Origin: Agapanthus africanus | Lineage: Eukaryota > Streptophyta > Magnoliopsida > Asparagales > Amaryllidaceae | Length of the DNA: 64,000 nucleotides | NCBI GenBank assembly: GCA_030015575.1 | Contig: CM057339.1 | Location: forward strand, 694,412,761 to 694,476,760 | Direction of reading: 5' to 3' | Shown here: positions 31,453 to 41,610 of the stretch, in pieces | How positions within the stretch are numbered: the first letter of the stretch is position 1 | Layout of the letters: every line of letters starts with the position of its first letter | Notes under the pieces: model-generated | The model's input: the letters and a program-made list of their open reading frames with translations, nothing else | Databases searched by the model: none | Told to the model about the DNA's origin: nothing | Made by a program: the position numbers and the translations under genes

Positions 31453-33535
31453 TGTAAGTCCATATTGCGACCCCCGGTTCTTACAGGGAGGCGGAAACGG
31501 TATAAAAAACAAATTTTTATCGCAAGAGGCAACATGGACTAAACAAGGTCGGGATCGTGTCTAAACTAAACTAGCATACATGCTATAGAGTCTTAGCTAC
31601 TCGGATGAAGGTTATACCTAAACTTGAACTCCTTCTTCTTCAAACCTTGTAGAGGTTGATGGTTCTTGCCTTGTAGCCTTCTTCCGTCGAAGATGGATCC
31701 ACCTCGAGAGTTCAACCTTCGGGCTCTTCCTCGTGCTTTGAGTGAACTAGGGTTTCCGGCTTGCTAAACCTTGAACCTAGAATGAGTAGAGAGTGTTTAA
31801 GGGGTGCTTTTCTTTTAAAAGAGAAGGATTCTCAACACATGAGAAGGTTTCTCTTTTGCTAGAGGAAGAAGAAGATGAAGAGAGGAGAGAGAAGCTAAAT
31901 GAGATAATGAGCTATATGTTTCTTTCTTGCAACCATAATGCCAAAAGAAAAAGAATTATCTAAATAATAATAATTCAAAATAAGAATAGTTGATGGTAAT
32001 TTGGAATGACCACTATCATGCTTCATTAAATGAAATGTAAGCATGAATCAAGGAGGATCTTTACAAAGCATGATGGTGGTCAACATTCAACCATGGTCAA
32101 CAAGTCAACCATGGTCAACAAGTCAACAAAATCAACCATAACATAATTCTCATTTAATTACTATTATTAATAGATAATCCAAAAATCCATTAGGGTTTGG
32201 AAAATGATAACTGTCAATTGTGCATACGCACCCGTTCCGAAACCCTAATGAAAGTCATCTTCCTCCTCCTCAAATAACTGTGCATACACACCTGCATTCT
32301 TGTTCCGAGGAACATGAATACTGAGAGATAAAAGCAACCCCAAAACATATACCAGTATCCGGCTCAAACCAGAGCCTGCTGGCAATATCCGTCCGGACTC
32401 CAAACGTGCACAAGTGCGCGGAGGAGAACAACCCTGTCGCAAAACCATGCGACCTCTACTCTGTTTTGCCCAGAGGCGAATACCCTCTGTGTGGGACTCT
32501 AAAGACTCGACACTACGCTGGCAGTGGGTTTAACCACAGACCGCAAGCGGCACTAGCTGTGCGTAACGGTCCCCAGGTAGATGTCGACAAGAAGGCTGAC
32601 GAGGTGAAACCCCATCTGTACTCCTACTGAGTCTGAATGTGACAGTCTCCGTACAGTCCGGTCTGTTCGTCTGATACATCGCATGTCGGGCCTAGGGGGC
32701 GGTAAAACGTCAGTCCCCCAATAGCGGTACAAGTCGTGTCGGAGTGAAGCCCAAAACACCCTGAGATAACACTGGAACCTACCAGTATATCTCGCTTGCC
32801 CTGGCCAGGGACTACTCGTGTAATGGCTCTCCTAGACACAGCGCGATGTCAACCCCCAATACCGGGAGAGACGAATCCTGTCTAACCGGCACTGCCTCCA
32901 AGTGCTTCGGGACTGCACCCAACCACCACCTGTTTGCACGACTCCTTTGAGCCGTGGTAGGGTAGTGATCAAAGTGCAGTGGGAACACACTCGAGGCGAA
33001 GTGCCAGTGTCAAGTCAGCGGACTAAGCTGTACTCATGTCACCTGGGAACTGATAACTGACGATAGGTATAATACCAACCTGTCAGTTCCCTACGAGTCC
33101 TGTCCAGTGTACTCGTAACCTAACGAGCACCCGTATACTATCTCTAGTACGACGTACTGATGGCCGTGGGACAGACCATCTCCCATACTGGGATGAGAAG
33201 CGCATACGCTAGTCTACTCCGGAGTATCGATGCCCTGACTCGATAGTCCTGCGACTAGAGACCTGTATAAGGATGTGCTTATAGATTACCCAGCCCCCAC
33301 TAGTGTGACTGCCATCACAACGCTGGTAATCAAGCAAAGATCCTAAGGGCTCCACTAATGCGTATAAGTGATATAGTAAAATAAACACAAGTACACATTG
33401 AAGTAGAAACAAACCAAGTAGCATACTACTATATTGAGCAAGATTGTTTATACAAGGTGAATATCCCAAGCTTCCATTAAGTAATATACAAACTAGTATG
33501 ATACAGTAATGGCCTCTAGGGCATATACACTAACA
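31453..33535 (-). repeat. C4 3' LTR
   Basis: TGTAAGTCC..CACTAACA in plus orientation. Shares blocks with the C1-C3 LTRs, e.g. the 'ctcctttgagccgtggtag' stretch. Differs from 39527-41610 at 31485, 33035, 33165 and 33259, plus one base missing near 32430. Confidence 0.97.
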
Positions 33536-33546
33536 ATCTCCCACTT
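33536..33546 (-). promoter_or_regulatory. C4 polypurine tract
   Basis: Sense AAGTGGGAGAT abuts the 3' LTR and lies only 3 bp from the Gag-Pol stop codon (33550-33552). The longer stretch GTGCAAGTGGGAGAT is the same in C2 and C3. Confidence 0.92.
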
Positions 33547-33549
33547 GCA

Positions 33550-36500
33550 CTAAGGCCATGTACTGGCGTATCGAAGACCTATCATCTCGATCAGCCGCTC
33601 GAACTGAGTCTGGGGTAGGGCCTTGGTGAATGGATCTGCAGTGTTCTCTTCTGAAGCAACCCTCCGAACCTCGATCTCCTTGCGATCCACGATCTCCCTG
33701 ATCAGGTGATACCGCCTCAAGATGTGCCTGGATCTCTGATAGGACCTGGGTTCCTTTGCTAAAGCTATAGCCCCGTTGTTGTCGCAATACAGAGGTATTG
33801 GGTCAACAATGGACGGAACCACCTGAAGTTCTTTTAAGAACTTCCTCATCCAGACAGCTTCTTTTGCGGCATCAGATGCAGCAATGTATTCCGCTTCCAT
33901 AGTCGAGTCTGCAACGGTTTCTTGTTTGGAGCTCTTCCAACACACCGCCCCTCCATTGAGGGTAAAGACAAAACCCGACATGGACTTGGAATCATCCTTG
34001 TCACTCTGGAAGCTGGAGTCAGCAAAGGCCTCGATCTGGAGGTCTTTTCCGCCATACACTAAGAACATCTCCTTAGTCCTTCTCAGGTACTTGAGAATGT
34101 TCTTTACCGCTATCCAGTGTTTCTCCCCAGGGTTTGACTGATACCGGCTTACCACACTCAGTGCATAAGCTACATCCGGTCTGGTACACAACATCGCATA
34201 CATTATAGAGCCTACCGCAGAAGCGTAGGGTATAATAGACATGCGATCCCTCTCCAAATCAGTCTTGGGAGACATCTCTTTAGAGAGGGTGATCCCGTGA
34301 CAAGCCGGTAGGTTACCGCGCTTGGAATCTTCCATACTGAATCTTTTCACTATGGTGTCGATGTACCTGGACTGAGAAAGTCCTAATATCCTCTTGGATC
34401 TATCACGATGGATCCGGATCCCCAGGATGTATGAGGCATCACCCAGGTCTTTCATGGAGAACCTGTGTGACAAGAACCCCTTGACAGATTGTAGCATAGG
34501 AATGTCATTTCCTATTAAGAGAATGTCATCCACGTATAAAACGAGGAATACTACAGTTCTCGCTACAAATCTACTATAGATGCATGGTTCATCTGGATTT
34601 TTGATAAAGCCAAATTCCTTGACCGTCTCATCAAAATAGATGTTCCAACTCCGCGATGCCTGCTTTAGTCCATAGATGGACTTAAGCAACTTGCACACCT
34701 TTCCGCTGCTCCCACTCTGAATGAAACCCTCTGGCTGATCCATATAGACACACTCCTCTAAATTTCCATTCAGAAAAGCGGTCTTTACGTCCATCTGCCA
34801 AATCTCATAATCGTGGAAGGCAGCAATGGCAAGAAGGATCCGAATGGATTTCAGCATAGCCACTGGAGAAAAAGTTTCGTCATAGTCCAAGCCAGGTCTT
34901 TGACGGAAACCCTTTGCTACAAGTCTAGCTTTATAGGTCTCAACCTGTCCATCTACACCAATCTTCCTTTTGAAGATCCACTTGCATCCTACGGGTTTTA
35001 CCCCGTCTGGAGCAATGTCCAACGTCCATACTTTGTTGGTGTACATGGACTCCATTACGGTCCGCATTGCATCCAGCCATTTTATTGAGTCAACGCTCTG
35101 AACGGCCTGCTGGAAGCTAGTAGGCTCATCATAATCTATGATGCAATCCTCTCTATCCCCGTCTATGAGAAAACCGTAGTATCTCTCGGGCGGATGAGAC
35201 TGCCTACTACTCCTGCGGAGCGGCGTAGGAATGTCCTGTTCATTTGAACCCTCTGGTTCTACTAAGCTTTCAGTAATAGTTTGTGGTTCTGGAATTTCTT
35301 CCAGTTCTACTGTGCTCCCACTTATCTGGTTTTCCAAAAACTCAGTTTCCAAGAAGTAGGCATGACGAGAAACAAGAACTTTTTGTTCCTCTTCACAGTA
35401 GAAGAAATATCCCTTGGAGTTCTTTGGATATCCCATGAACTTACACTGTACTGAGCGTGCCTCGAGCTTGTCCGCATGCTGCTTTTTAACAAAAGCTGGA
35501 CATCCCCATGTCTTAATGTGCTTAAGATAGGGTCTCTTCCCACTCCACATTTCATATGGTGTGGTAGGCACAGTCTTAGTAGGAACTCGGTTCAAAAGGT
35601 ACGCAGCTGATTCTAGCGCATACCCCCAGAATGATCGCGGTAACTCAGCGTTGCTCATCATGGACCGTACCATATCCAATAGGGTTCGGTTCCGTCTCTC
35701 CGATACACCGTTGTGTTGCGGAGTGTATGGAGGAGTAAGCTGAGAGAGAATTCCGTTCTCTTTTAAATAATTCAGGAACTCGGCACTTAAGTATTCTCCA
35801 CCTCGATCCGATCTTAGAATCTTGATACTTTTGCCGGTCTGTTTCTCTACTTCATTCTTATATTCCTGGAATTTTTCAAAGGCCTCGGACTTATGTTTCA
35901 TTAAGAAGACATAACCGTACCTTGAGAAATCATCCGTAAAAGTAATGAAGTAAGAGTAACCGCTTCGCGCATGTGTAGACATTGGACCGCACACGTCGCT
36001 GTGTACGAGTCCCAAGAGCTCGCTCGCTCTTTCTCCGTGTCCAGTGAACGGAGTCTTTGTCATCTTTCCCATGAGACAAGATTCACAAGTGGCATAAGAC
36101 TGATACTCGAACGGATCCAAGTATCCTTCTTTATGTAACTTATTCAACCGTGTCTCATTGATGCGACCCAGTCTACAATGCCATAAGAAAGCCTGATTGA
36201 TATCTGGAGACTTTCTTTTGTGTGTATTCTGGACATTGAAAATCTGTGGTTGGTTTAACACGTATATACCATTGCTCAATGTACCTGACCCAATCAGAAC
36301 TTGATTAAGGTGAATGTTTACAACATTACTTACAAACGCAAATTCATAACCTTCTTTAGAAACCAAAGATACAGAAATGATATTACAAGTTGCGTTGGGT
36401 ACAAAAAAGCAATTACGCAAAACCAAAACATGCCCATCTGACATTCCCAGGTGATAGTCCCCCACGGCTTTAGCATCCATGCTAGCTCCGTTCGCAACTC

Positions 36501-37500
36501 TGAGGGTCATGTCACCTGCCTTCAAAACCCTACGGTTTCTCAACGCCTGCAAAGAATTACAGATATGAGATCCTGATCCGGTATCCAATACCCAGGAAGT
36601 AGAGTTTATAGAAAGACAGTTTTCAATAACATACACACCTGAAGCTGAAGCCGTAACCTGCTTCAGTTTTTGTGTCCTAGCCTTCCAAGCCCTGCAATCT
36701 TTCTTCCAGTGTCCACTCTTGTGACAATAGAAGCATTCCTCTTTACCCACAAGCTTCCCCGCGATCTTTGTTGCCAATTCTTTTCCCTTCGTACCCACTT
36801 TACTAACATCGCCTCTTGGTTTGACGGGGGCTTTCCTCCTCTTTCCCTTTGCTTTCTCCTTGGACCTAGAGGAAGAAGATCCTCCTACAAACAAAGCGGG
36901 TGTTTCCCTACCCTTCTGTAGGGTGCCCTCTGCGCTCCTCAGCATGTTGAGGAGTTCTGAAAGTTCAACTTCCTTTTCTTGCAAGTTGAAATTCAGTATG
37001 AACTGGGCGTAAGTGGATGGAAGGGACTGGAGAATTATATCCGTATAGAGTTCACTGTCCAACGTGGTCCCAAGTTCCGCGAGCTCCTCAGTGTAGCCAA
37101 TCATCTTAAGCACGTGGTCCGCTACCGATGATCCGACGGCCAACTTTGTCGAAAACAACTTCTTCGACACTTCGTATCTTGCGATACGAGACTGCTCTCC
37201 ATACAGTTCTTTTGTATGAAGAAATATGGATTCCAAATCCATATTCTCGTGCCTCCTCTGATGTTCGTTGTCCATCGAGGCAAGTACGAGGCACCTGGCC
37301 TTCGCGCTGTCAATCTCCCAAGTCTTACGGATTTCCTTATCCGCGACGCTGGAGGTGGGACCTGGGACGGGGGGAGCTTTGGTGGTAAGAAGATACCCCA
37401 GCTTGTCGTAAGTGATTGCCAACTTGACATTCCTGAGCCAATCTTTGTAGTTTGGTCCTGTCAATATGTTTTTATCTAGAATCAACTTAAGTCCAGTCAT
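33550..37500 (-). CDS. C4 Gag-Pol polyprotein (Ty1/copia)
   Basis: A single frame with everything needed for retrotransposition. The upstream frame extends to 37545 but opens with GTG; the ATG at 37498-37500 starts MTGLKL as in C3, giving 1316 residues. Numbered from 37545, the domains are: Gag (UBN2-like) 17-230; zinc knuckle CFYCHKSGHWKKDC 271-284; protease DTGSGS at 321; integrase zinc region from H456 to C487/C490; integrase catalytic D517, D580 and E616; reverse transcriptase with YVDD at 1004-1007; RNase H with D1176, TMEAEY 1215-1220, LYCDNNGA 1252-1259 and NTADPF 1301-1306. No stop or frameshift. Odd point: the second zinc-binding His (LGHIN in C3) is Arg461 (LGRIN), which may weaken integrase. 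Copia order integrase-RT-RNase H confirms the superfamily. Confidence 0.96.
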   Translation of the reverse strand: MTGLKLILDKNILTGPNYKDWLRNVKLAITYDKLGYLLTTKAPPVPGPTSSVADKEIRKTWEIDSAKARCLVLASMDNEHQRRHENMDLESIFLHTKELYGEQSRIARYEVSKKLFSTKLAVGSSVADHVLKMIGYTEELAELGTTLDSELYTDIILQSLPSTYAQFILNFNLQEKEVELSELLNMLRSAEGTLQKGRETPALFVGGSSSSRSKEKAKGKRRKAPVKPRGDVSKVGTKGKELATKIAGKLVGKEECFYCHKSGHWKKDCRAWKARTQKLKQVTASASGVYVIENCLSINSTSWVLDTGSGSHICNSLQALRNRRVLKAGDMTLRVANGASMDAKAVGDYHLGMSDGHVLVLRNCFFVPNATCNIISVSLVSKEGYEFAFVSNVVNIHLNQVLIGSGTLSNGIYVLNQPQIFNVQNTHKRKSPDINQAFLWHCRLGRINETRLNKLHKEGYLDPFEYQSYATCESCLMGKMTKTPFTGHGERASELLGLVHSDVCGPMSTHARSGYSYFITFTDDFSRYGYVFLMKHKSEAFEKFQEYKNEVEKQTGKSIKILRSDRGGEYLSAEFLNYLKENGILSQLTPPYTPQHNGVSERRNRTLLDMVRSMMSNAELPRSFWGYALESAAYLLNRVPTKTVPTTPYEMWSGKRPYLKHIKTWGCPAFVKKQHADKLEARSVQCKFMGYPKNSKGYFFYCEEEQKVLVSRHAYFLETEFLENQISGSTVELEEIPEPQTITESLVEPEGSNEQDIPTPLRRSSRQSHPPERYYGFLIDGDREDCIIDYDEPTSFQQAVQSVDSIKWLDAMRTVMESMYTNKVWTLDIAPDGVKPVGCKWIFKRKIGVDGQVETYKARLVAKGFRQRPGLDYDETFSPVAMLKSIRILLAIAAFHDYEIWQMDVKTAFLNGNLEECVYMDQPEGFIQSGSSGKVCKLLKSIYGLKQASRSWNIYFDETVKEFGFIKNPDEPCIYSRFVARTVVFLVLYVDDILLIGNDIPMLQSVKGFLSHRFSMKDLGDASYILGIRIHRDRSKRILGLSQSRYIDTIVKRFSMEDSKRGNLPACHGITLSKEMSPKTDLERDRMSIIPYASAVGSIMYAMLCTRPDVAYALSVVSRYQSNPGEKHWIAVKNILKYLRRTKEMFLVYGGKDLQIEAFADSSFQSDKDDSKSMSGFVFTLNGGAVCWKSSKQETVADSTMEAEYIAASDAAKEAVWMRKFLKELQVVPSIVDPIPLYCDNNGAIALAKEPRSYQRSRHILRRYHLIREIVDRKEIEVRRVASEENTADPFTKALPQTQFERLIEMIGLRYASTWP

Positions 37501-37996
37501 TTCGATTTGGTCGCTGCAGGGGGGAGAGAAGGAACACTTTAGCACGATGCTCTTGCAAGTTTAGAATGGTTTTTTAATTTGTCTAAACAGGATGGCTCCC
37601 ACTGTCTCTCGAATCCCTCCTCAAACCACAAAGGAAGAATTAGCCGGGATCAATCCCACCGTGCAATACTTGCTTAACCGTTCAGCCAGGCCAGTGTCGG
37701 TACTTCGAGGGAGGTTTTCCAACGCTTTCGCGAAGTTCCTTAATTAAATAACCTCTTTTCCCTGGGGGCGTAGCCCCGCTAACACCTTTCTAGGCACCTA
37801 CTAGGTTTATAGCATTGATCGTCTAGTGAGAAATTTCCCGAGGAGTAGCATATACTCACAGTAGGATCGGGATCCAAATATCATCGCGTGACGAAACTGA
37901 AGGAATCCTACCAGAATCACCACACTCCAAATGGTATGCAAATCTAGCAAGTTTCAGTACTTATGAAACTCCCGATGTGGATTTTTGCCCCATGCT

Positions 37997-38206
37997 CTTA
38001 TGACCTTGACTTTGGCCAACAAATCATAAGTCACATGTCAAGTTCTACCCGTCGTTCTCTAGGTTAATTTGAATCCACCCGTACCTACCCTTGACTTTGG
38101 CCAACAAGGCAGTACGACTGTTCCAAACCAACGCATCTATCTATGCTGCACATGAATACCCAATAGCTACCAATCACTATGCCTTGACTTTGGCCAACAA
38201 ACACAG
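37997..38206 (-). other. C4 leader hairpin trio (HP-C, HP-B, HP-A)
   Basis: HP-C 37997-38030 (CTTATGA/TCATAAG), HP-B 38086-38111 (sense TGCC/GGTA), HP-A 38177-38206 (sense CTGTG/CATAG with one G.U). The inner stem is TTGGC/GTCAA (one G.U) and the loop is CAAA in all three. It lies in the leader between primer site and gag. Confidence 0.88.
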
Positions 38207-38556
38207 CTTGAATACTATTGACTATTCATGTGAAACGACGGAGGGCTACGAATGGTTTTGGCGAAACCGTGAACGTAGTGAACTTGATATAATCGATGGA
38301 ACGAGATAGCTTTTAGAAGGAGTGGCTCAAACTCCGCATTTAAAAGTTAGTTTTGAAAAGAACCGAGTGGTTTTTCGAAAGTGTTCCAACGATTTTAACT
38401 TGGTTTATTATCTTGCATTAGTTCTTTTAATGCGTGATATTCTTGCATTAGTACTTTTAATGCGTCCCATCATTTAAATCCTACCATTGCAGAAAACAAC
38501 CAAAATATGACGTACGCTTATGCCATTCGCATTCGCCACGGGGTCCCGTCATCACT

Positions 38557-38577
38557 CGTTAGGTTACTTAACTAACG
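38557..38577 (-). other. C4 leader hairpin HP-0
   Basis: CGTTAG/CTAACG stem around a TTAAGTAAC loop (sense). C1 (2767-2787) has the same hairpin, and C3 (54416-54438) has CCGTTA/TAACGG around the same loop. The C2 copy fell in its deletion. Confidence 0.75.
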
Positions 38578-39265
38578 ACAGAGCGGGGGCTGGGCTAGCG
38601 CGGCTGTAAAACATAAGCAACTCCTAAATAGAAAGCAATGATAGACATTACAGATCACAGATGAATACATTGGATATACTAGCAATCCACAATCCTTTCG
38701 AGCCTGAAACGAAAAGCGGATAACACGGTCGCGGTGAATAGCCAATACCCCACCCAAGACCCCTACGGGTGCGGCAAACTACCCGCCAAGTACCCGGTAG
38801 TTTGTGCACCCCTCCATGGGTCTATCCTAGGAGCAAAAACAGTAAAAAGAATTATACAATGACGGCTACAACCCCGACCCGGTTGTGCGGCCAAACAAAT
38901 AATAATTATTACATCAATTTACATTTACAATGAATGAAAGAAAAACAAGAGCTCATCTCACATCCACCCCGGCTATTCACCCGCGACAGTCCAACACATT
39001 CATATACACATTCCAATATCAAACACAGATCATGTATAACCCCGACTAATCGTCTTATAGCGATTAGCCGACGTTCAATACATGCAAGCATCACAGATAT
39101 AACCATCATAGTCTAAGTGCAGTGAAGTTCGGAAAAAAATACGGAATTATAGGACCCCAAAAGCAAATTTCTGTTCTGGAAAATCTGGGCACATATAATA
39201 TATTTTAAAAATCCCAAAACCAACACACAAACACACTGCACGAAAAACGATGCACAGAAGACGAC

Positions 39266-39322
39266 AAACCGCGGCGCTTCCGCGGCAGATGCCTACCTCG
39301 TGCGGCGGAAGCGCGGCGGTTT
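39266..39322 (-). other. C4 GC-rich leader hairpin near the primer site
   Basis: Arms 39266-39283 and 39305-39322 pair at 17 of 18 positions (one G-G mismatch) around a 21-nt loop, about 190 bp from the primer site. C1 has another GC-rich hairpin at the matching place. Confidence 0.8.
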
Positions 39323-39510
39323 GAACGAATCACTGTGTCGTTTTTCTTGGGTGTTCATACAAAACCCTGAGCCGAATTTACAAGTATAAAGTTTTTCATT
39401 TAGAGCAGAAAAAATTTTAACAGAAACTTAGGGTTTTGTTTTTCCGGTTTTGTGACTTTTTCGGTTCCGAACTTCGTTACACTTCACTACCAAGCTAGTT
39501 TAAGTTTAGT

Positions 39511-39525
39511 TAGGCTCTGATACCA
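39511..39525 (-). promoter_or_regulatory. C4 primer binding site
   Basis: Sense TGGTATCAGAGCCTA, complementary to plant initiator tRNA-Met, one base inside the 5' LTR. Confidence 0.95.
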
Positions 39526-39526
39526 C

Positions 39527-41610
39527 TGTAAGTCCATATTGCGACCCCCGGTTCTTACGGGGAGGCGGAAACGGTATAAAAAACAAATTTTTATCGCAAG
39601 AGGCAACATGGACTAAACAAGGTCGGGATCGTGTCTAAACTAAACTAGCATACATGCTATAGAGTCTTAGCTACTCGGATGAAGGTTATACCTAAACTTG
39701 AACTCCTTCTTCTTCAAACCTTGTAGAGGTTGATGGTTCTTGCCTTGTAGCCTTCTTCCGTCGAAGATGGATCCACCTCGAGAGTTCAACCTTCGGGCTC
39801 TTCCTCGTGCTTTGAGTGAACTAGGGTTTCCGGCTTGCTAAACCTTGAACCTAGAATGAGTAGAGAGTGTTTAAGGGGTGCTTTTCTTTTAAAAGAGAAG
39901 GATTCTCAACACATGAGAAGGTTTCTCTTTTGCTAGAGGAAGAAGAAGATGAAGAGAGGAGAGAGAAGCTAAATGAGATAATGAGCTATATGTTTCTTTC
40001 TTGCAACCATAATGCCAAAAGAAAAAGAATTATCTAAATAATAATAATTCAAAATAAGAATAGTTGATGGTAATTTGGAATGACCACTATCATGCTTCAT
40101 TAAATGAAATGTAAGCATGAATCAAGGAGGATCTTTACAAAGCATGATGGTGGTCAACATTCAACCATGGTCAACAAGTCAACCATGGTCAACAAGTCAA
40201 CAAAATCAACCATAACATAATTCTCATTTAATTACTATTATTAATAGATAATCCAAAAATCCATTAGGGTTTGGAAAATGATAACTGTCAATTGTGCATA
40301 CGCACCCGTTCCGAAACCCTAATGAAAGTCATCTTCCTCCTCCTCAAATAACTGTGCATACACACCTGCATTCTTGTTCCGAGGAACATGAATACTGAGA
40401 GATAAAAGCAACCCCAAAACATATACCAGTATCCGGCTCAAACCAGAGCCTGCTGGCAATATCCGTCCGGACTCCAAACGTGCACAAGTGCGCGGAGGAG
40501 AACGAACCCTGTCGCAAAACCATGCGACCTCTACTCTGTTTTGCCCAGAGGCGAATACCCTCTGTGTGGGACTCTAAAGACTCGACACTACGCTGGCAGT
40601 GGGTTTAACCACAGACCGCAAGCGGCACTAGCTGTGCGTAACGGTCCCCAGGTAGATGTCGACAAGAAGGCTGACGAGGTGAAACCCCATCTGTACTCCT
40701 ACTGAGTCTGAATGTGACAGTCTCCGTACAGTCCGGTCTGTTCGTCTGATACATCGCATGTCGGGCCTAGGGGGCGGTAAAACGTCAGTCCCCCAATAGC
40801 GGTACAAGTCGTGTCGGAGTGAAGCCCAAAACACCCTGAGATAACACTGGAACCTACCAGTATATCTCGCTTGCCCTGGCCAGGGACTACTCGTGTAATG
40901 GCTCTCCTAGACACAGCGCGATGTCAACCCCCAATACCGGGAGAGACGAATCCTGTCTAACCGGCACTGCCTCCAAGTGCTTCGGGACTGCACCCAACCA
41001 CCACCTGTTTGCACGACTCCTTTGAGCCGTGGTAGGGTAGTGATCAAAGTGCAGTGGGAACACACTCGAGGCGAAGTGCCAGTGTCAAGTCAGCGGACTA
41101 AGCTGTACTTATGTCACCTGGGAACTGATAACTGACGATAGGTATAATACCAACCTGTCAGTTCCCTACGAGTCCTGTCCAGTGTACTCGTAACCTAACG
41201 AGCACCCGTATACTATCTCTAGTACGACGTACTGATGGCTGTGGGACAGACCATCTCCCATACTGGGATGAGAAGCGCATACGCTAGTCTACTCCGGAGT
41301 ATCGATGCCCTGACTCGATAGTCCTGCGACTAGGGACCTGTATAAGGATGTGCTTATAGATTACCCAGCCCCCACTAGTGTGACTGCCATCACAACGCTG
41401 GTAATCAAGCAAAGATCCTAAGGGCTCCACTAATGCGTATAAGTGATATAGTAAAATAAACACAAGTACACATTGAAGTAGAAACAAACCAAGTAGCATA
41501 CTACTATATTGAGCAAGATTGTTTATACAAGGTGAATATCCCAAGCTTCCATTAAGTAATATACAAACTAGTATGATACAGTAATGGCCTCTAGGGCATA
41601 TACACTAACA
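39527..41610 (-). repeat. C4 5' LTR
   Basis: 2084 bp, TGTAAGTCC..CACTAACA in plus orientation. As the 5' LTR of a minus-strand element it should drive Gag-Pol transcription; I did not find a convincing TATA box by eye. Confidence 0.97.

Larger units (their letters stand above)
31453..41610 (-). mobile_element. C4: complete, very young Ty1/copia element (10.16 kb)
   Basis: LTRs 31453-33535 (2083 bp) and 39527-41610 (2084 bp) with TG..CA ends and identical GATCA duplications (31448-31452, 41611-41615). Minus-strand order: 5' LTR (39527-41610), primer site, 2-kb leader, uninterrupted Gag-Pol, polypurine tract, 3' LTR. By eye the LTRs differ by four substitutions and one 1-bp indel. With the often-used 1.3e-8 per site per year this is under 0.1 million years (inference). 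It is inserted in the right LTR of C2. It may be autonomous, but see the integrase zinc-motif change. Confidence 0.96.
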
